Counted from the first letter of the stretch, positions 8,202-16,969 are shown. The stretch: DNA of 64,000 bases from an uncultured Bacilli bacterium (GCA_934098565.1 CAKOON010000003.1:1-64000); one strand, 5' to 3'. The notes: generated from the letters alone by a model not told the origin. A program made the numbers and translations.

Positions 8202-8243
8202 AAAAAGTGATAATGAATTATTTAAAATTTGTTATCGCTTTTT
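8202..8243. terminator. Long-loop inverted repeat, probable terminator
   Basis: AAAAAGTGATAA (8202-8213) pairs with TTATCGCTTTTT (8232-8243) with one G-T pair, flanked by A- and T-runs. It lies between the SPFH gene and the broken ABC genes and could work in either direction; the 18-nt loop makes it weaker than the others. Confidence 0.5.
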
Positions 8244-8295
8244 AATTTTTATTTAATATTTCTTCAATATAATTGATTTTATTGGAGGAGGATTT

Positions 8296-8508
8296 ATGTA
8301 TATAATGAAAAATGCTTTTATTTCGATATCAAGAAATAAAGGGAGAAACATACTTATTGGAATTATTATAACGGTTATTGCTTGTGCTTGTACGATTACT
8401 TTAGCTATAAGAAATACTTCTAATATGACGGTAGAAGAATATCAGAATGCAAATGATATAGTAGGAAGTATATCATTTGATAGACAATCTTTGATGGTAA
8501 AGATTTAA
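8296..8508 (+). pseudogene. ABC transporter permease, N-terminal fragment
   Basis: A strong GGAGGAGG site precedes 70 residues of a MacB/FtsX-type permease: a cytoplasmic start (AFISISRNKGRN), one membrane segment (ILIGIIITVIACACTITLAI) and the start of the extracellular domain (TVEEYQNANDIVGSISFDRQSL). The frame then stops. The remaining several hundred residues of a normal permease are absent, and the sequence runs straight into an ABC ATPase lacking its own start, so a deletion removed the 3' part of one gene and the 5' part of the other. Confidence 0.75.
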
Positions 8509-8951
8509 AAGAAATGAATTTAGATGAATATCGAAGTACGCATATTGGGATAGTTTTTCAAAGTTATAATTTATTACCTTATTTAATGGCTTTAGAAAAT
8601 ATAACTTTGGCAATGGATATTAGTAAAGAAAAAATAACTAATAAAAAAGATAAGGCTTTACAATTAATGCAAAAAGTAGGACTTGATGAATCTTATGCTA
8701 ACCGTAAAATTTTAAAATTAAGTGGTGGTGAGCAACAAAGGATTGCTATTGCTAGAAGTCTTAGTTATGATGCGAAGATGATTGTGGCTGATGAACCAAC
8801 TGGTAATTTGAATAAAGATACCGAAAATGATATTATGAAAATATTTAAAAAATTGGCTAGAAATGATAATAAATGTATCATTATAGTTACACATTCAGAT
8901 GATGTTTGTAAACAGGTTGATACTGTTTATGAGTTGAAAAAGCAAAAATAA
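8490..8951 (+). pseudogene. ABC transporter ATPase lacking Walker A
   Basis: Coding similarity begins upstream of ATG 8514 (FDGKDLKEMNLDEYR) and continues with the Q-loop (GIVFQSYNLLP), signature LSGGEQQRIAIARS, Walker B MIVADEPTGNL and switch IVTHSDD. The first third of the ATPase, including the Walker A P-loop, is missing, so it cannot bind ATP normally. It belongs to the LolD/MacB class that pairs with FtsX-type permeases. Junction with the permease fragment lies near 8485-8495. Confidence 0.8.
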
Positions 8952-8961
8952 TAAGAGAGAT

Positions 8962-8986
8962 AAAGGCACTTAAGTGGTGTCTTTTT
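8962..8986 (+). terminator. Rho-independent terminator
   Basis: AAAGGCAC pairs with GTGTCTTT (one G-T pair) around a 7-nt loop, ending in a T-run just after the ABC ATPase remnant. Confidence 0.75.
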
Positions 8987-9101
8987 AAATAGCAATGTGT
9001 TAGAATAAAATTAAGATGTTACTAAGTTATAGATGAGCTAAATTTGTTAAATTAAATTAATGATGATGAATGAGACAATAGTTTGGAGTGGGAATAGAAT
9101 T

Positions 9102-9890
9102 ATGAAAGTGCTAATTGATAATGAGAAAATAAAAATGATGGTATCAGAGAAATTTTTAAGACCTAATAATACTCTAGATGGTAAGTCTTTAGCAGATTTT
9201 ATGTTTCAAAATACAATGGATAAACTGGCACTTTATAGAAAAATATTTGGTGTTGAAATATTAGAAAAAATATGCTTTGAGACGTATGATGTCGATACAG
9301 AGTTAGATGAATTTTTTAAAAGACGAAGGGAAGTTGATAAAAGTCCAGTTCCTTCTTATTGCCGTGGTTTCTTTGATGATAAAAGCAATCTTTCGTGTTC
9401 TTGCAATCATGCCAATGCTGCTTATAAAAGTGGGTGGTGGTATAGTGCTATGGGTACCAATGCTCATGAGGCTTTTCATTTATATTATAAGAAATATGTT
9501 TATGGTAATGATAGAATAGTATGGTTTGATGAGGGAATGGCACAGTTTATATCGGGAGAAAAGGACTGGCTACTAAATGATGAAGTAAAGTTAGAACAAA
9601 CATTTAGAAAATTTTTAGATGATTATGTGCCTATAAATAATTTAAATGTAAGATGTCATGGGGGCAGTGAAGTTTCTGATGAATATATATTTGATAGACC
9701 AAAAGTATTTAGAGGATATATGGCCAGTCTTTTAATAATTAAATATATAGATGAGGTTTATGGTAGAGATTATTTATATGAACTAATGAAAGATAATAAG
9801 AAAATTAGAGAATTTGGTAATATGGCTCTAGAAGAAATGATATACTATTATAAGAAAAAATATACCATTTATGATGGTATTAAATTATAA
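9102..9890 (+). CDS. Zincin metallopeptidase (HEAFH), peptidase MA-like
   Basis: Counting from ATG 9102 (GGAG and GGGAA precede it; ATG 9060 is an alternative) the protein has HEAFH at 122-126 and, about 18 residues later, WFDEGMAQF with Glu144 as likely third zinc ligand. This HEXXH...E arrangement and the W-x-x-EG-(M/L)AQ motif belong to gluzincins of the peptidase MA type. A Cys/His-rich stretch (SCSCNHAN) precedes the active site. No signal peptide is evident. Substrate unknown. It is one of seven predicted zincins in the window but is not closely similar to the others. Confidence 0.7.
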   Translation: MKVLIDNEKIKMMVSEKFLRPNNTLDGKSLADFMFQNTMDKLALYRKIFGVEILEKICFETYDVDTELDEFFKRRREVDKSPVPSYCRGFFDDKSNLSCSCNHANAAYKSGWWYSAMGTNAHEAFHLYYKKYVYGNDRIVWFDEGMAQFISGEKDWLLNDEVKLEQTFRKFLDDYVPINNLNVRCHGGSEVSDEYIFDRPKVFRGYMASLLIIKYIDEVYGRDYLYELMKDNKKIREFGNMALEEMIYYYKKKYTIYDGIKL

Positions 9891-9920
9891 AAGAAATTTA
9901 TTTAAGAAAGAAGAATTTTA

Positions 9921-10457
9921 ATGCGATGTAAGTGGTGCAACGAAAAAAATAAGAAATATGTAGAATATCATGATAAAGAATGGGGTATTTTAAATACAGA
10001 GGATAGATATTTATTAGAAATGTTAATTCTAGAGTCTTTTCAAGCAGGATTATCATGGGAATGTGTTTTGAATAAAAGAGAGGCTTTTAGAAAAAGTTAT
10101 GATAATTTTGCTATTGATAAGATAATAAATTATGATGATAAAAAAATAGAAGAATTAATAAATAATAAAGATATTATTAGAAATAAATTAAAGATAAAAT
10201 CTAGTATAAATAATGCTATAATATTTAAGAAGATTAGTAAAGAATATAAAGGTTTTTATAATTATTTAAAGACTTTTACTAAGGGTAATATCATTTATGA
10301 AAATGATAAAACTACTTCTATTTTAAGTGATAATATTTCTCAAGACTTACAAAAAAGAGGAATGAAGTTTGTAGGAAGTACAATAATTTATTCTTATTTG
10401 CAGGCAATTGGAATAATTAATAGTCATGATGATACTTGTGATTATAAAAATAAGTAA
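9921..10457 (+). CDS. tag: DNA-3-methyladenine glycosylase I
   Basis: 178 residues with all hallmarks of Tag: zinc ligands Cys3, His17, His169 and Cys173, the YHDKEWG motif, and LESFQAGLSW with the catalytic Glu38. It removes 3-methyladenine from alkylated DNA as the first step of base excision repair. Length is normal. It follows the zincin gene by 30 bp and may share its transcript. Confidence 0.95.
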   Translation: MRCKWCNEKNKKYVEYHDKEWGILNTEDRYLLEMLILESFQAGLSWECVLNKREAFRKSYDNFAIDKIINYDDKKIEELINNKDIIRNKLKIKSSINNAIIFKKISKEYKGFYNYLKTFTKGNIIYENDKTTSILSDNISQDLQKRGMKFVGSTIIYSYLQAIGIINSHDDTCDYKNK

Positions 10458-10539
10458 TAATTAAAGAAGAAAAGTAGTAATTTAAAAAATAATTTATTAA
10501 AATAAATATAGATAAAGTTGTAAGAATAGAGTGATTAAA

Positions 10540-10623
10540 ATGCTTGCTAATGTCTTACTTAGTATAGTTTCAATTTGTACATTAATTTCATATGTACCTA
10601 AGATAACCCAGTTAATTCTTTAG
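10540..10623 (+). pseudogene. PQ-loop (SemiSWEET-like) protein, N-terminal remnant
   Basis: Twenty-seven codons from ATG 10540 encode a hydrophobic helix ending ISYVPKITQLI, which matches the first helix and P-Q-loop region of small SemiSWEET/PQ-loop sugar transporters, and then stop at TAG 10621. The rest is missing; the next bases already belong to an unrelated HAD remnant. Confidence 0.5.
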
Positions 10624-10889
10624 AAGAGATGATTGCTTAGACTAATTATAGTAGAAGTAAAAATAGTGATATAAGTATTATTTGTGTTTCTAGTGGGGTA
10701 GAAAAAAGTAGGATAGTCAAAGCTTCTAAAGCCATATTGGTTGATGATCATTCTTGTAATTTGGCTAGTTGGGTAAAATCAGGAGGGACTGGGATTAAAT
10801 TTGGCTATGATAAGGATTATGTTTCGATTGATTCCTTAACTTACTTTGCATCTAATGGGGTTATAAAAAAATTAGCGTTAGTATGCTAA
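10614..10889 (+). pseudogene. HAD-like nucleotidase, C-terminal remnant
   Basis: One frame with an internal TAG at 10638 encodes DISIICVSSGVEKSRIVKA and ILVDDHSCNLASWVKSGGTGIKFG, which resembles the C-terminal half of HAD-fold 5'-nucleotidase-like proteins, with the paired Asp of motif IV in LVDDH. The N-terminal nucleophile motif DXD is absent. It is fused to the PQ-loop remnant by an apparent deletion. Confidence 0.6.
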
Positions 10890-10936
10890 GAAAAAGACTC
10901 CTTATGATATAATTGAAGAAGATAGGATGGATTTTG

Positions 10937-11410
10937 ATGCCAAGAGAAGAATTATTATCAGCAGTTTATATGATTATTAAAAATGAAAGAGGAGAAGTTT
11001 TATTTCAAAGACGATTGGGTAGTAAATTATGGCCTAACTTTTTAGGACTGCCCGCTGGTCATGTTGATAAGGGAGAAGATGTTTACGAGGCTTTAATTAG
11101 AGAGGCTAAGGAAGAACTTGATATAGATATAACTACTAAGAATATAGAAGATATATTTGTAGTAAATCGAATTAATAAGAATTTAAAGCCTTATTATGAT
11201 ATCTATTTTGTTATTAGAAGTTATAAAGGAATAATTAAGATTAATGAACCTAATAAATGTCAAGAACTTAAGTGGTTAGATTTAGATAACTTACCAAATG
11301 ATGTAATTGGCTTTGAAAAAGAGGCTCTTACTAACTATAAAAAAGGAATAAAATTTAGTGTTATTAGAATAGATGAAGATAAAGATATGAAAAGGTTAAA
11401 TAAATTATGA
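10937..11410 (+). CDS. Nudix hydrolase
   Basis: 157 residues from ATG 10937 (AGGATGG upstream; a TTG at 10913 is less likely). The complete Nudix box GHVDKGEDVYEALIREAKEELDI occupies about 41-63, giving the GX5EX7REXXEEXG metal-binding signature. The sequence before it (VLFQRRLGSKLWPNFLGLPA) is that of the isopentenyl-diphosphate isomerase/MutT-like class of Nudix enzymes, which hydrolyse nucleoside diphosphate derivatives; the substrate cannot be read from sequence. Its stop overlaps the next start (ATGA). Confidence 0.88.
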   Translation: MPREELLSAVYMIIKNERGEVLFQRRLGSKLWPNFLGLPAGHVDKGEDVYEALIREAKEELDIDITTKNIEDIFVVNRINKNLKPYYDIYFVIRSYKGIIKINEPNKCQELKWLDLDNLPNDVIGFEKEALTNYKKGIKFSVIRIDEDKDMKRLNKL

Positions 11411-12066
11411 AAAAGATACTTAGAATTACTTTGTTAGTTATTTGTTTGGTTATAATTATTGTATTTTTAGGTTTTAAAATTTATACCGGGAAGATAGCTA
11501 ATAAAGTTAAATATGACAATAGTCATTTTGGGATTGCCACTTATCACAGTAATATTGATAAAGATAATGATGGTATTGATGATCAAACGGATATATTAAA
11601 TAGTGTTAGAAGTTATATTGCTACTAAACCTAAATATGATAGTAAGTATTATGCGGGTGGTTATCCTGATGATGGGTATGGAGTTTGTACTGATGTGGTG
11701 GCTTTTGGTTTTTTAGGTGCTGGGTATGATTTAAGAGAACTGGTTAATGAAGATATTAAAAATAATCCCGAGAAGTATAATATTAAAGTTCGTGATAAAA
11801 ATATTGATTATCGGAGAGTAAGAAATTTGTTGACTTATTTAGAAGGAAATAGTATTAATTTGACTACGGATATTAAGAATATAGATGAGTGGCAAGGCGG
11901 GGATATTGTTGTTTTTAGTACGCATATAGGTATTGTATCGGATAAAAGAAATAAAAAAGGGATACCTTATATTATTCATCATGAAAGACCTTATCAGGAA
12001 GAATATGAGGAGGATATTTTAGGTAGTAGGAAGAATGATATAAAGGGTCATTTTAGAGTTAGTTAG
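11407..12066 (+). CDS. DUF1287 family secreted/membrane-anchored protein
   Basis: 219 residues. An N-terminal signal anchor (residues 4-26) is followed by the DUF1287 pattern: YYAGGYPDDGYGVCTDVV, DYRRVRNLLTYL, WQGGDIVVFSTHIGIVSD and a C-terminal HFRVS. The conserved Cys, the later His in THIGIV and further polar residues resemble an NlpC/P60-like cysteine hydrolase arrangement, so a cell-wall-related role outside the membrane is likely but not established. Translationally coupled to the Nudix gene by a 4-bp overlap. Confidence 0.8.
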   Translation: MKKILRITLLVICLVIIIVFLGFKIYTGKIANKVKYDNSHFGIATYHSNIDKDNDGIDDQTDILNSVRSYIATKPKYDSKYYAGGYPDDGYGVCTDVVAFGFLGAGYDLRELVNEDIKNNPEKYNIKVRDKNIDYRRVRNLLTYLEGNSINLTTDIKNIDEWQGGDIVVFSTHIGIVSDKRNKKGIPYIIHHERPYQEEYEEDILGSRKNDIKGHFRVS

Positions 12067-12357
12067 TTTTTTAGGAATTAATTAGGTTTAGCTAGTTAGT
12101 TTCTTTTTTTTAACTTCCCAACCCACCCACCCTGAGGGAATATTAGAAGTAAAAAGTATCAAAAAAGTGTTAAATTTAAAAGAAAATTGTAATTTTTAGA
12201 AAAAATTTAGTAAAAAAAGAAGGAAATCAGAAGTTTGTTACCAATAAGTATAATTAGAGGAAAGTATTTTTAACTACCTCTAAAAATGACAAGAAAGTAT
12301 TGATTAGAGATGTCGTTACAACAAAAAAATTTAATGAAAGAAAGGAAAAATGTAAGA
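12067..12357. other. Gene-free interval with G-quadruplex motif
   Basis: A T-run at about 12103-12111 ends the DUF1287 transcript, though I see no clean hairpin before it. Directly after it lies CCCAACCCACCCACCC (12117-12132), whose - strand is a perfect four-tract G-quadruplex motif with loops of 1, 1 and 2 nt, very unusual in DNA this AT-rich. The rest is featureless up to the Rpn pseudogene, which has a GAAAGGAAA site before its ATG. Confidence 0.6.
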
Positions 12358-13278
12358 ATGGATAAGTTAGCAAAAGGTCAGATAATTTCTCTAAAACAAG
12401 ATTTTATGTTTACCTAAATATTTAATGATGAAAACTATGATTTTGTTCTTTATCAATTATTATCCGATGTTTTAAGTATTAAAAAAGAAGTATTTATTGG
12501 TAATATAAGACACTTAAATATAGATTTAAAGAATTCTAATAAAAAGAATATGTTAAATAAAGTAGATTTACTTATTAAACATAAAATGTTTAACGAAGAT
12601 GGTAATGAAGAAGAAGAATATATTAATGTGGAAATAAATACTTCTAATTCTATGTTAAGAAGAAATAAGGTTTATAGTAATAAAATTGGTGGTTTTTCTT
12701 TAGATGTAGGCGATAATACTTATGATAATATTGACCGCCTAGTCCAAGTGAATTTCGATTTTTTTGATACTAATATATTAAGATTAGTTTCAATTAGTCA
12801 AATGAAGGACCAAGATAATATTATTGATACTGGCTGAGATGATATTTTTTATACAATTTCTGTTAATTTTGTTCTTAACCCATGGTATAATCTAATTGAT
12901 TAAAGAGAGAAAAAGGTTGCTAATTGGTGTATTTTAATGAATACAAATGATTTAGAAACTTTTAAAAGAAAGGCAGAAAAAATTATGGGAAAAGAAGATG
13001 CTGAAAAATTAATTTGTCGTGTCGAAGAGTTTTCTTGTGATAAAGAAAATATTGCTTTATTTACGAAACTTAGCAATGAAGAAATGGCCTTTAATACTAG
13101 ACTTGCCGAAGCCGAAAGAGATGCAAAAAAGCGTTATAAAGACGGTGTAGAAGAAGGTTCTAAAGAAAATGCTTTAGCAAATGCTAAAAATGCTATCGGC
13201 TTAGGCCTAGATAATGAAACTATATCTAAGATAACTGGTCTTTCAGTAGAGGAAATAGAAAAGACAAGAAAGTGCTAG
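12358..13278 (+). pseudogene. Rpn-type PD-(D/E)XK nuclease/transposase, degraded
   Basis: One frame from ATG 12358 to TAG-proximal end at 13278 carries three in-frame stops: TAA 12415, TGA 12835 and TAA 12901. Between them the translation is continuous: LAKGQIISLKQDFMF, IFNDENYDFVLYQLLSDVL, KVDLLIKHKMFNEDG...YINVEINTSN (the nuclease-type VDL...VEIN core), and a helical C-terminus ending GLDNETISKITGLSVEEIEK. This is the layout of the Rpn/PD-(D/E)XK transposase family common in gut Firmicutes. A TAA among the stops means that reading TGA as Trp would not rescue it. The piece at 12937-13278 has its own ATG and might still be translated. Confidence 0.8.
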
Positions 13279-13364
13279 GCTTTAATTCTATGATTAACAG
13301 ATACTATTAAATCTTTTTGCAAATTTGAGACTGATAATGTTTGGAGTAGTAAGGAAGGAAAAAA

Positions 13365-13769
13365 ATGGAAGTAGTAGGAACAATGTTTTTAAAAAATAAG
13401 TGCTTATTGATAGATAAGCCAAGGAAAAGACTAACTTATCAAATGATAGGTGGTAAGGTTGAAGACGGAGAAACGCCTTTAAAAGCTGCAATTAGAGAAT
13501 GTCATGAGGAATTAGGAGATAAGGCTATATTTGATGAGAATTCTCTAGATTTAGTGATGGAATTTGATGAGATTGCAACAAGTGATGGGATAACGCCGAT
13601 TCATTTTTATGTTTTTAGATATAATGGGGTGTTGGAAGGTGAATTTTCAACGTCTTTAGAAATAGAAAAGTTTTTATGGTATCAATCTAACGCTGGGGAA
13701 GAAATTTTATCAAATACTTTAAAACATAAAGTCATACCTTATTGTTTAGAAAGAAAATTAATTAAGTAA
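13365..13769 (+). CDS. Nudix hydrolase (MutT-like)
   Basis: 134 residues with AAGGAAGG before the ATG. The Nudix box runs from Gly30 to Asp52 (GGKVEDGETPLKAAIRECHEELGD) and matches the full GX5EX7REXXEEXG signature. It lies near the N-terminus after two strands, as in 8-oxo-dGTP-type MutT enzymes. The gene is monocistronic, ending at a strong terminator. Substrate unknown. Confidence 0.88.
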   Translation: MEVVGTMFLKNKCLLIDKPRKRLTYQMIGGKVEDGETPLKAAIRECHEELGDKAIFDENSLDLVMEFDEIATSDGITPIHFYVFRYNGVLEGEFSTSLEIEKFLWYQSNAGEEILSNTLKHKVIPYCLERKLIK

Positions 13770-13776
13770 AAAGTTT

Positions 13777-13820
13777 TAAAAGATTGTTGTATATTAAAAA
13801 TAGCAGCAGTCTTTTAATTT
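13777..13820 (+). terminator. Rho-independent terminator
   Basis: TAAAAGATTGTTGT (13777-13790) pairs with GCAGCAGTCTTTTA (13803-13816) over 14 bp with several G-T pairs, followed by T-rich DNA. Confidence 0.75.
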
Positions 13821-13857
13821 TCATTTAATATTTATTTCCAGTAGTTTATGGATTGCC

Positions 13858-14635
13858 TTGCTAGTTATGTACTTAATTATGTCTGAATTTAACAAAAAAA
13901 GTTTTAAAGAAATATTTACAAATAAAGATAAAGTTATGATTAGTGTTTTGGGCATAATTGTTTTAACCGGGGCTTTATCAACAGGTAGTATTATGTTAAC
14001 TAATAATTCCTTAAGTAATAAAGGTGGTGATTTGGGAAAACCTAGTATGGGAGAAATGAATGGAAGTAATAATACATGTTATAGTGCTACTAAGGAAATA
14101 ACTAGTGCTACTACTATTACGGAGGGTGAATTTACTTCCACTAATGGCGATGAAAATGTGATTATGGTTAGTGGTGAAGTAACGACGGATATTAGTAATG
14201 TAACTGTTAATAAGACTGACGATTTTGATGGCGGTGATAACACAAGTTTTTATGGAACTAACTCTGGTGTTATTGCCAAAGATGGGGCTACATTAAATAT
14301 TGAAAATGCCACTATTACAACGGAGGTAGCAGTAGCCCATGGGGTTTTTACGGTAGTTTGGGAACTTTTAAAGCTAGTAATGGTGCAATAACTACCAATA
14401 AAGAGGTGATACTTTGTATGTAGCAAATACTAATGCAACTATTACTTTAGAAAATAATACGATGGCTAACAATGATAAGACTGCTAAAGATATTAGCTTT
14501 ACTTTAGATAAGTCGTCAAAGATTAAACTTACTGGAGATAGTTATATTACTTCATTTGATAATGAAGATAGTTCTAATAGTAATATTGATTTTAATGGTT
14601 ATAAATTATATGTAAGTGGTGTTGCTATTAATTAA
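13858..14635 (+). pseudogene. Surface adhesin-like protein, frameshifted and internally deleted
   Basis: The first frame (to 14391) has a membrane/signal segment (KVMISVLGIIVLTGALSTGSIML), then Thr/Asn-rich beta-helix-like sequence (EITSATTITEGEFTSTNGDENVI, GVIAKDGATLNIENATITT). It then loses frame; GTFKASNGAITTNK is readable in a second frame and LYVANTNATITLENNTM to the end (14635) in a third. These parts match one family of large repetitive carbohydrate-binding/adhesin proteins of gut Firmicutes, normally several hundred residues longer, so both frameshifts and an internal deletion have occurred. The start is uncertain (ATG 13879 also possible), with no clear ribosome-binding site. Confidence 0.7.
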
Positions 14636-14756
14636 GACGTATATAGAAAATTATACTGTTTAGAATGATATACCATTGTTAGTATGACTTTTTTAGTTGA
14701 CAAATTGATTTATAAATATTAGATTATCTATATAATTTTAAAAGGAGTTTATATAG

Positions 14757-15803
14757 ATGTTTAAGCATTATAAAAAATTAAATACTTATTTAAATGATAT
14801 TTGTGTTTATTTAGAAAAATATCACCCTTATCTTGTACAATATATAAAAGAGCTGGTAATATTAAATAATAATATTTATTCTATAATTAAAGATAAGGAT
14901 TATACTGCTGATACTGATGATCAAGAAACTGATTATCTTACTTTTTTAGAAGTGTATGAGATGGCACGAAATGTAATAGGTAATATTGACAGTGGCTATA
15001 TAAATGCTTATGATCAAATATTAAATAATGGGGAACTGGAATTTGGATATAATAAGGAATTTTCAAATTCTTCGGTAATAATTACAAGGACGAATCAGGA
15101 GATTAAAAGAATAATAGATATAGATAGAAGTTTTGATTATAATGAAGTAAGAACATTAGTCCATGAATTTATCCATTATACAGCCGGTCATTTTTTTAAT
15201 AATAATAGATACTTTTTATCAGAGTTTTTGGCTATATATTTTGAAATGATGGCTGTTAGAAAATTAGAAGATGATAATAAATTAGTAGATTATTATTTCC
15301 GCTTAAAAACATTAAAAAGAACTGGTAATAGATTTTATGGATATGGGATTGTTCTTTTTGCTTATATAAGTTTTGGAAATATAAAAGAAGATACTTATAA
15401 AGATGTTTGTAGGGTATTTAAAAGTTTTAATCAGGAAAGTTTTAACAAACATTGTAGTTATGTTTATAAGGTTTTAAAGAATATTGAAAATGAATCTGAG
15501 TATAAGTTTACCGATGATTATGAATTAAGATGCAAAATGACGGCAGCCAAATTTATGACCAGTGATTATTTATATATTGTTGGAGTAATACTAGCTATTT
15601 ATGCTCATCAATATTGTGATAATAATGCCATTTTGTATTTAAATAGTCATCTTAGTTCTTTTGATAATATGAATATAGAAGAAGTTTTGAATTATATAGG
15701 AATAGATATACATAATGAGGAATTTATGAAAGAGTTAGAAGCCGCATTGAATACTTATATTAATGATTGTAATCAAAAGGTCAAGAGATTAAAAAGAATT
15801 TAA
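14757..15803 (+). CDS. Zincin metallopeptidase, M3-like (HEFIH)
   Basis: 348 residues; AAAAGGAG precedes the ATG. The active-site helix is LVHEFIHYTAGH with HEFIH at 136-140, followed after about 15 residues by LSEFLAIYFE where Glu156 is the likely third ligand. The HEXXHY...E(F/L)xxIYxE pattern is shared with the two tandem zincins at 44.9-47.8 kb and resembles the oligopeptidase F (M3) active site, but the protein is only about half the normal M3 length. No signal peptide, so probably an intracellular peptidase. A TTGACA at 14697-14702 with TAGATT 17 bp later may be its promoter. Confidence 0.65.
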   Translation: MFKHYKKLNTYLNDICVYLEKYHPYLVQYIKELVILNNNIYSIIKDKDYTADTDDQETDYLTFLEVYEMARNVIGNIDSGYINAYDQILNNGELEFGYNKEFSNSSVIITRTNQEIKRIIDIDRSFDYNEVRTLVHEFIHYTAGHFFNNNRYFLSEFLAIYFEMMAVRKLEDDNKLVDYYFRLKTLKRTGNRFYGYGIVLFAYISFGNIKEDTYKDVCRVFKSFNQESFNKHCSYVYKVLKNIENESEYKFTDDYELRCKMTAAKFMTSDYLYIVGVILAIYAHQYCDNNAILYLNSHLSSFDNMNIEEVLNYIGIDIHNEEFMKELEAALNTYINDCNQKVKRLKRI

Positions 15804-15850
15804 TATTCATTTAACAATTTATTATATAATAATATTTAGTTAGGTATAGC

Positions 15851-16171
15851 ATGAATAAATTAATTATTGAAGATGAAAAAACGTTAGCCGATGTTATAAG
15901 GGTTAGTTTAGTAAATAATAATTATCAAGTAGAAATAGAAGGTAATGGAGAAGAAGGATATTATAAAGCATTAAGTGATACTTATGATTTAATAATATTA
16001 GATGTTATGTTACCTGATATGGATGGTTTTACTATTTTAAAGAAATTAAGAAAAGATAAAATAAATACAAAGATTATTATGTTAACGGCTAAATCAACTT
16101 TAGATGATAAATTAGAAGTCTTAAAAGTTCCAAATGCCAAGTTGACCTTTGGCGTAAATTGGCTCTTCTAA
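15851..16171 (+). pseudogene. Response regulator receiver domain, truncated
   Basis: Residues 1-87 are a clear OmpR-type receiver: acidic start IIEDEKTLADV, phosphoacceptor Asp in LIILDVMLPDMDGF, and the Thr/Ala of IIMLTAKST. Similarity stops after LDDKLE, where the last helix, the conserved Lys and the whole DNA-binding domain should follow; instead the frame runs about 15 residues antisense through the 3' end of the convergent ASCH gene. The break is at about 16115-16121. No partner histidine kinase is adjacent. Confidence 0.8.
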
Positions 16172-16501
16172 GACTTCTATTACTTCTAATTTCCAAGCAA
16201 AACGTCCTATTTCATAATGACCAGAATTATATTCTTCTTTATTTTTCTTAACTTCGTTAATAAAATCCTCATCCATATAAATACAATCCTTTAATAAACA
16301 TTTACAGATAATATGTTCAGGATTTTCTTTAGATTTAAGATAAGTACTTGCAATATTTACATTATTAGCCTTACTTCTTGCTTTAGCAGCATGAATATAT
16401 ATTTCCCCACGATAATTAGTTTTCCAACTTCTAGTTTCATATATTTTTACTTTATCTTTAATTAAAGTAGCAAAAGGCTCTCTTATAGTTATTACTTTCA
16501 T
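16121..16501 (-). CDS. ASCH domain protein
   Basis: 126 residues on the - strand. The start MKVITIREPFATLIKDKVKIYETRSWKTNYRG is the typical ASCH (PUA-like, RNA-binding) motif with the conserved TI-x-EP...K..E.R.W...RG; GRFAWKLEVIEVLEEP and KGQLGIW complete the barrel. Such proteins bind RNA or modified nucleosides (one characterised relative is an N4-acetylcytidine amidohydrolase). GGAGAA lies upstream. It is intact and convergent with the truncated response regulator, into whose body it abuts. Confidence 0.8.
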   Translation of the reverse strand: MKVITIREPFATLIKDKVKIYETRSWKTNYRGEIYIHAAKARSKANNVNIASTYLKSKENPEHIICKCLLKDCIYMDEDFINEVKKNKEEYNSGHYEIGRFAWKLEVIEVLEEPIYAKGQLGIWNF

Positions 16502-16576
16502 AAATAATTCTCCTAATTAAATTATAACAAATAGAAAGTAAATATGGTAATATAATTGTAGGAAAGGACTTAAGAA

Positions 16577-16969
16577 ATGCTAAAGATAAATAATGAAGAA
16601 TATAATATTTTATCATCAGAAGTTAGATGGGTAGATGCAACTTATAATAAAAGAAAAGGATATTCAATATTAGTTGATATAAAATTAAATCATAATGGTA
16701 TTAATGGTTATATTAACTTTTATGTGGATTTCTTTGATAATAGAGATGATAATTATATTATTAATAAAAAATATAATGAATTGCCAAGTGAATTAAATTC
16801 TAAAATAGATTCTGTAGAAATATTTGATACGAAGACATTCATAGATCTTATTGATAGTAATGTTGCTTTAGAATTTGGTAATATTAAAGATAATAAAATA
16901 TATATGAAATTAGATATCAATGATGAATTAATAAAGATAGAATATGAGGAAATGACTGAGTATAAGTAA
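16577..16969 (+). CDS. Hypothetical small acidic protein
   Basis: 130 residues preceded by AAAGGA. The protein is rich in Asn, Asp and Lys, with alternating short strands (YSILVDIKLN, GYINFYVDFFD, IYMKLDIND) suggesting an all-beta fold; no membrane segment, cysteine pair or catalytic motif is visible. I do not recognise the family. It is separated by about 100 bp from the kinase-like gene downstream. Confidence 0.45.
   Translation: MLKINNEEYNILSSEVRWVDATYNKRKGYSILVDIKLNHNGINGYINFYVDFFDNRDDNYIINKKYNELPSELNSKIDSVEIFDTKTFIDLIDSNVALEFGNIKDNKIYMKLDINDELIKIEYEEMTEYK

Noticed and set aside
12358..12903. TGA read as tryptophan (genetic code 4)
   Set aside because: A TGA at 12835 falls where Trp would fit, and another at 13-15 and 42298, but the same pseudogene also has TAA stops, many intact genes end in TGA with overlapping starts, and prfB (RF2) with its TGA frameshift site is present.
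12358..13278. Insertion sequence
   Set aside because: The Rpn-type protein is called a transposase in some databases, but I see no terminal inverted repeats or target-site duplication around it.
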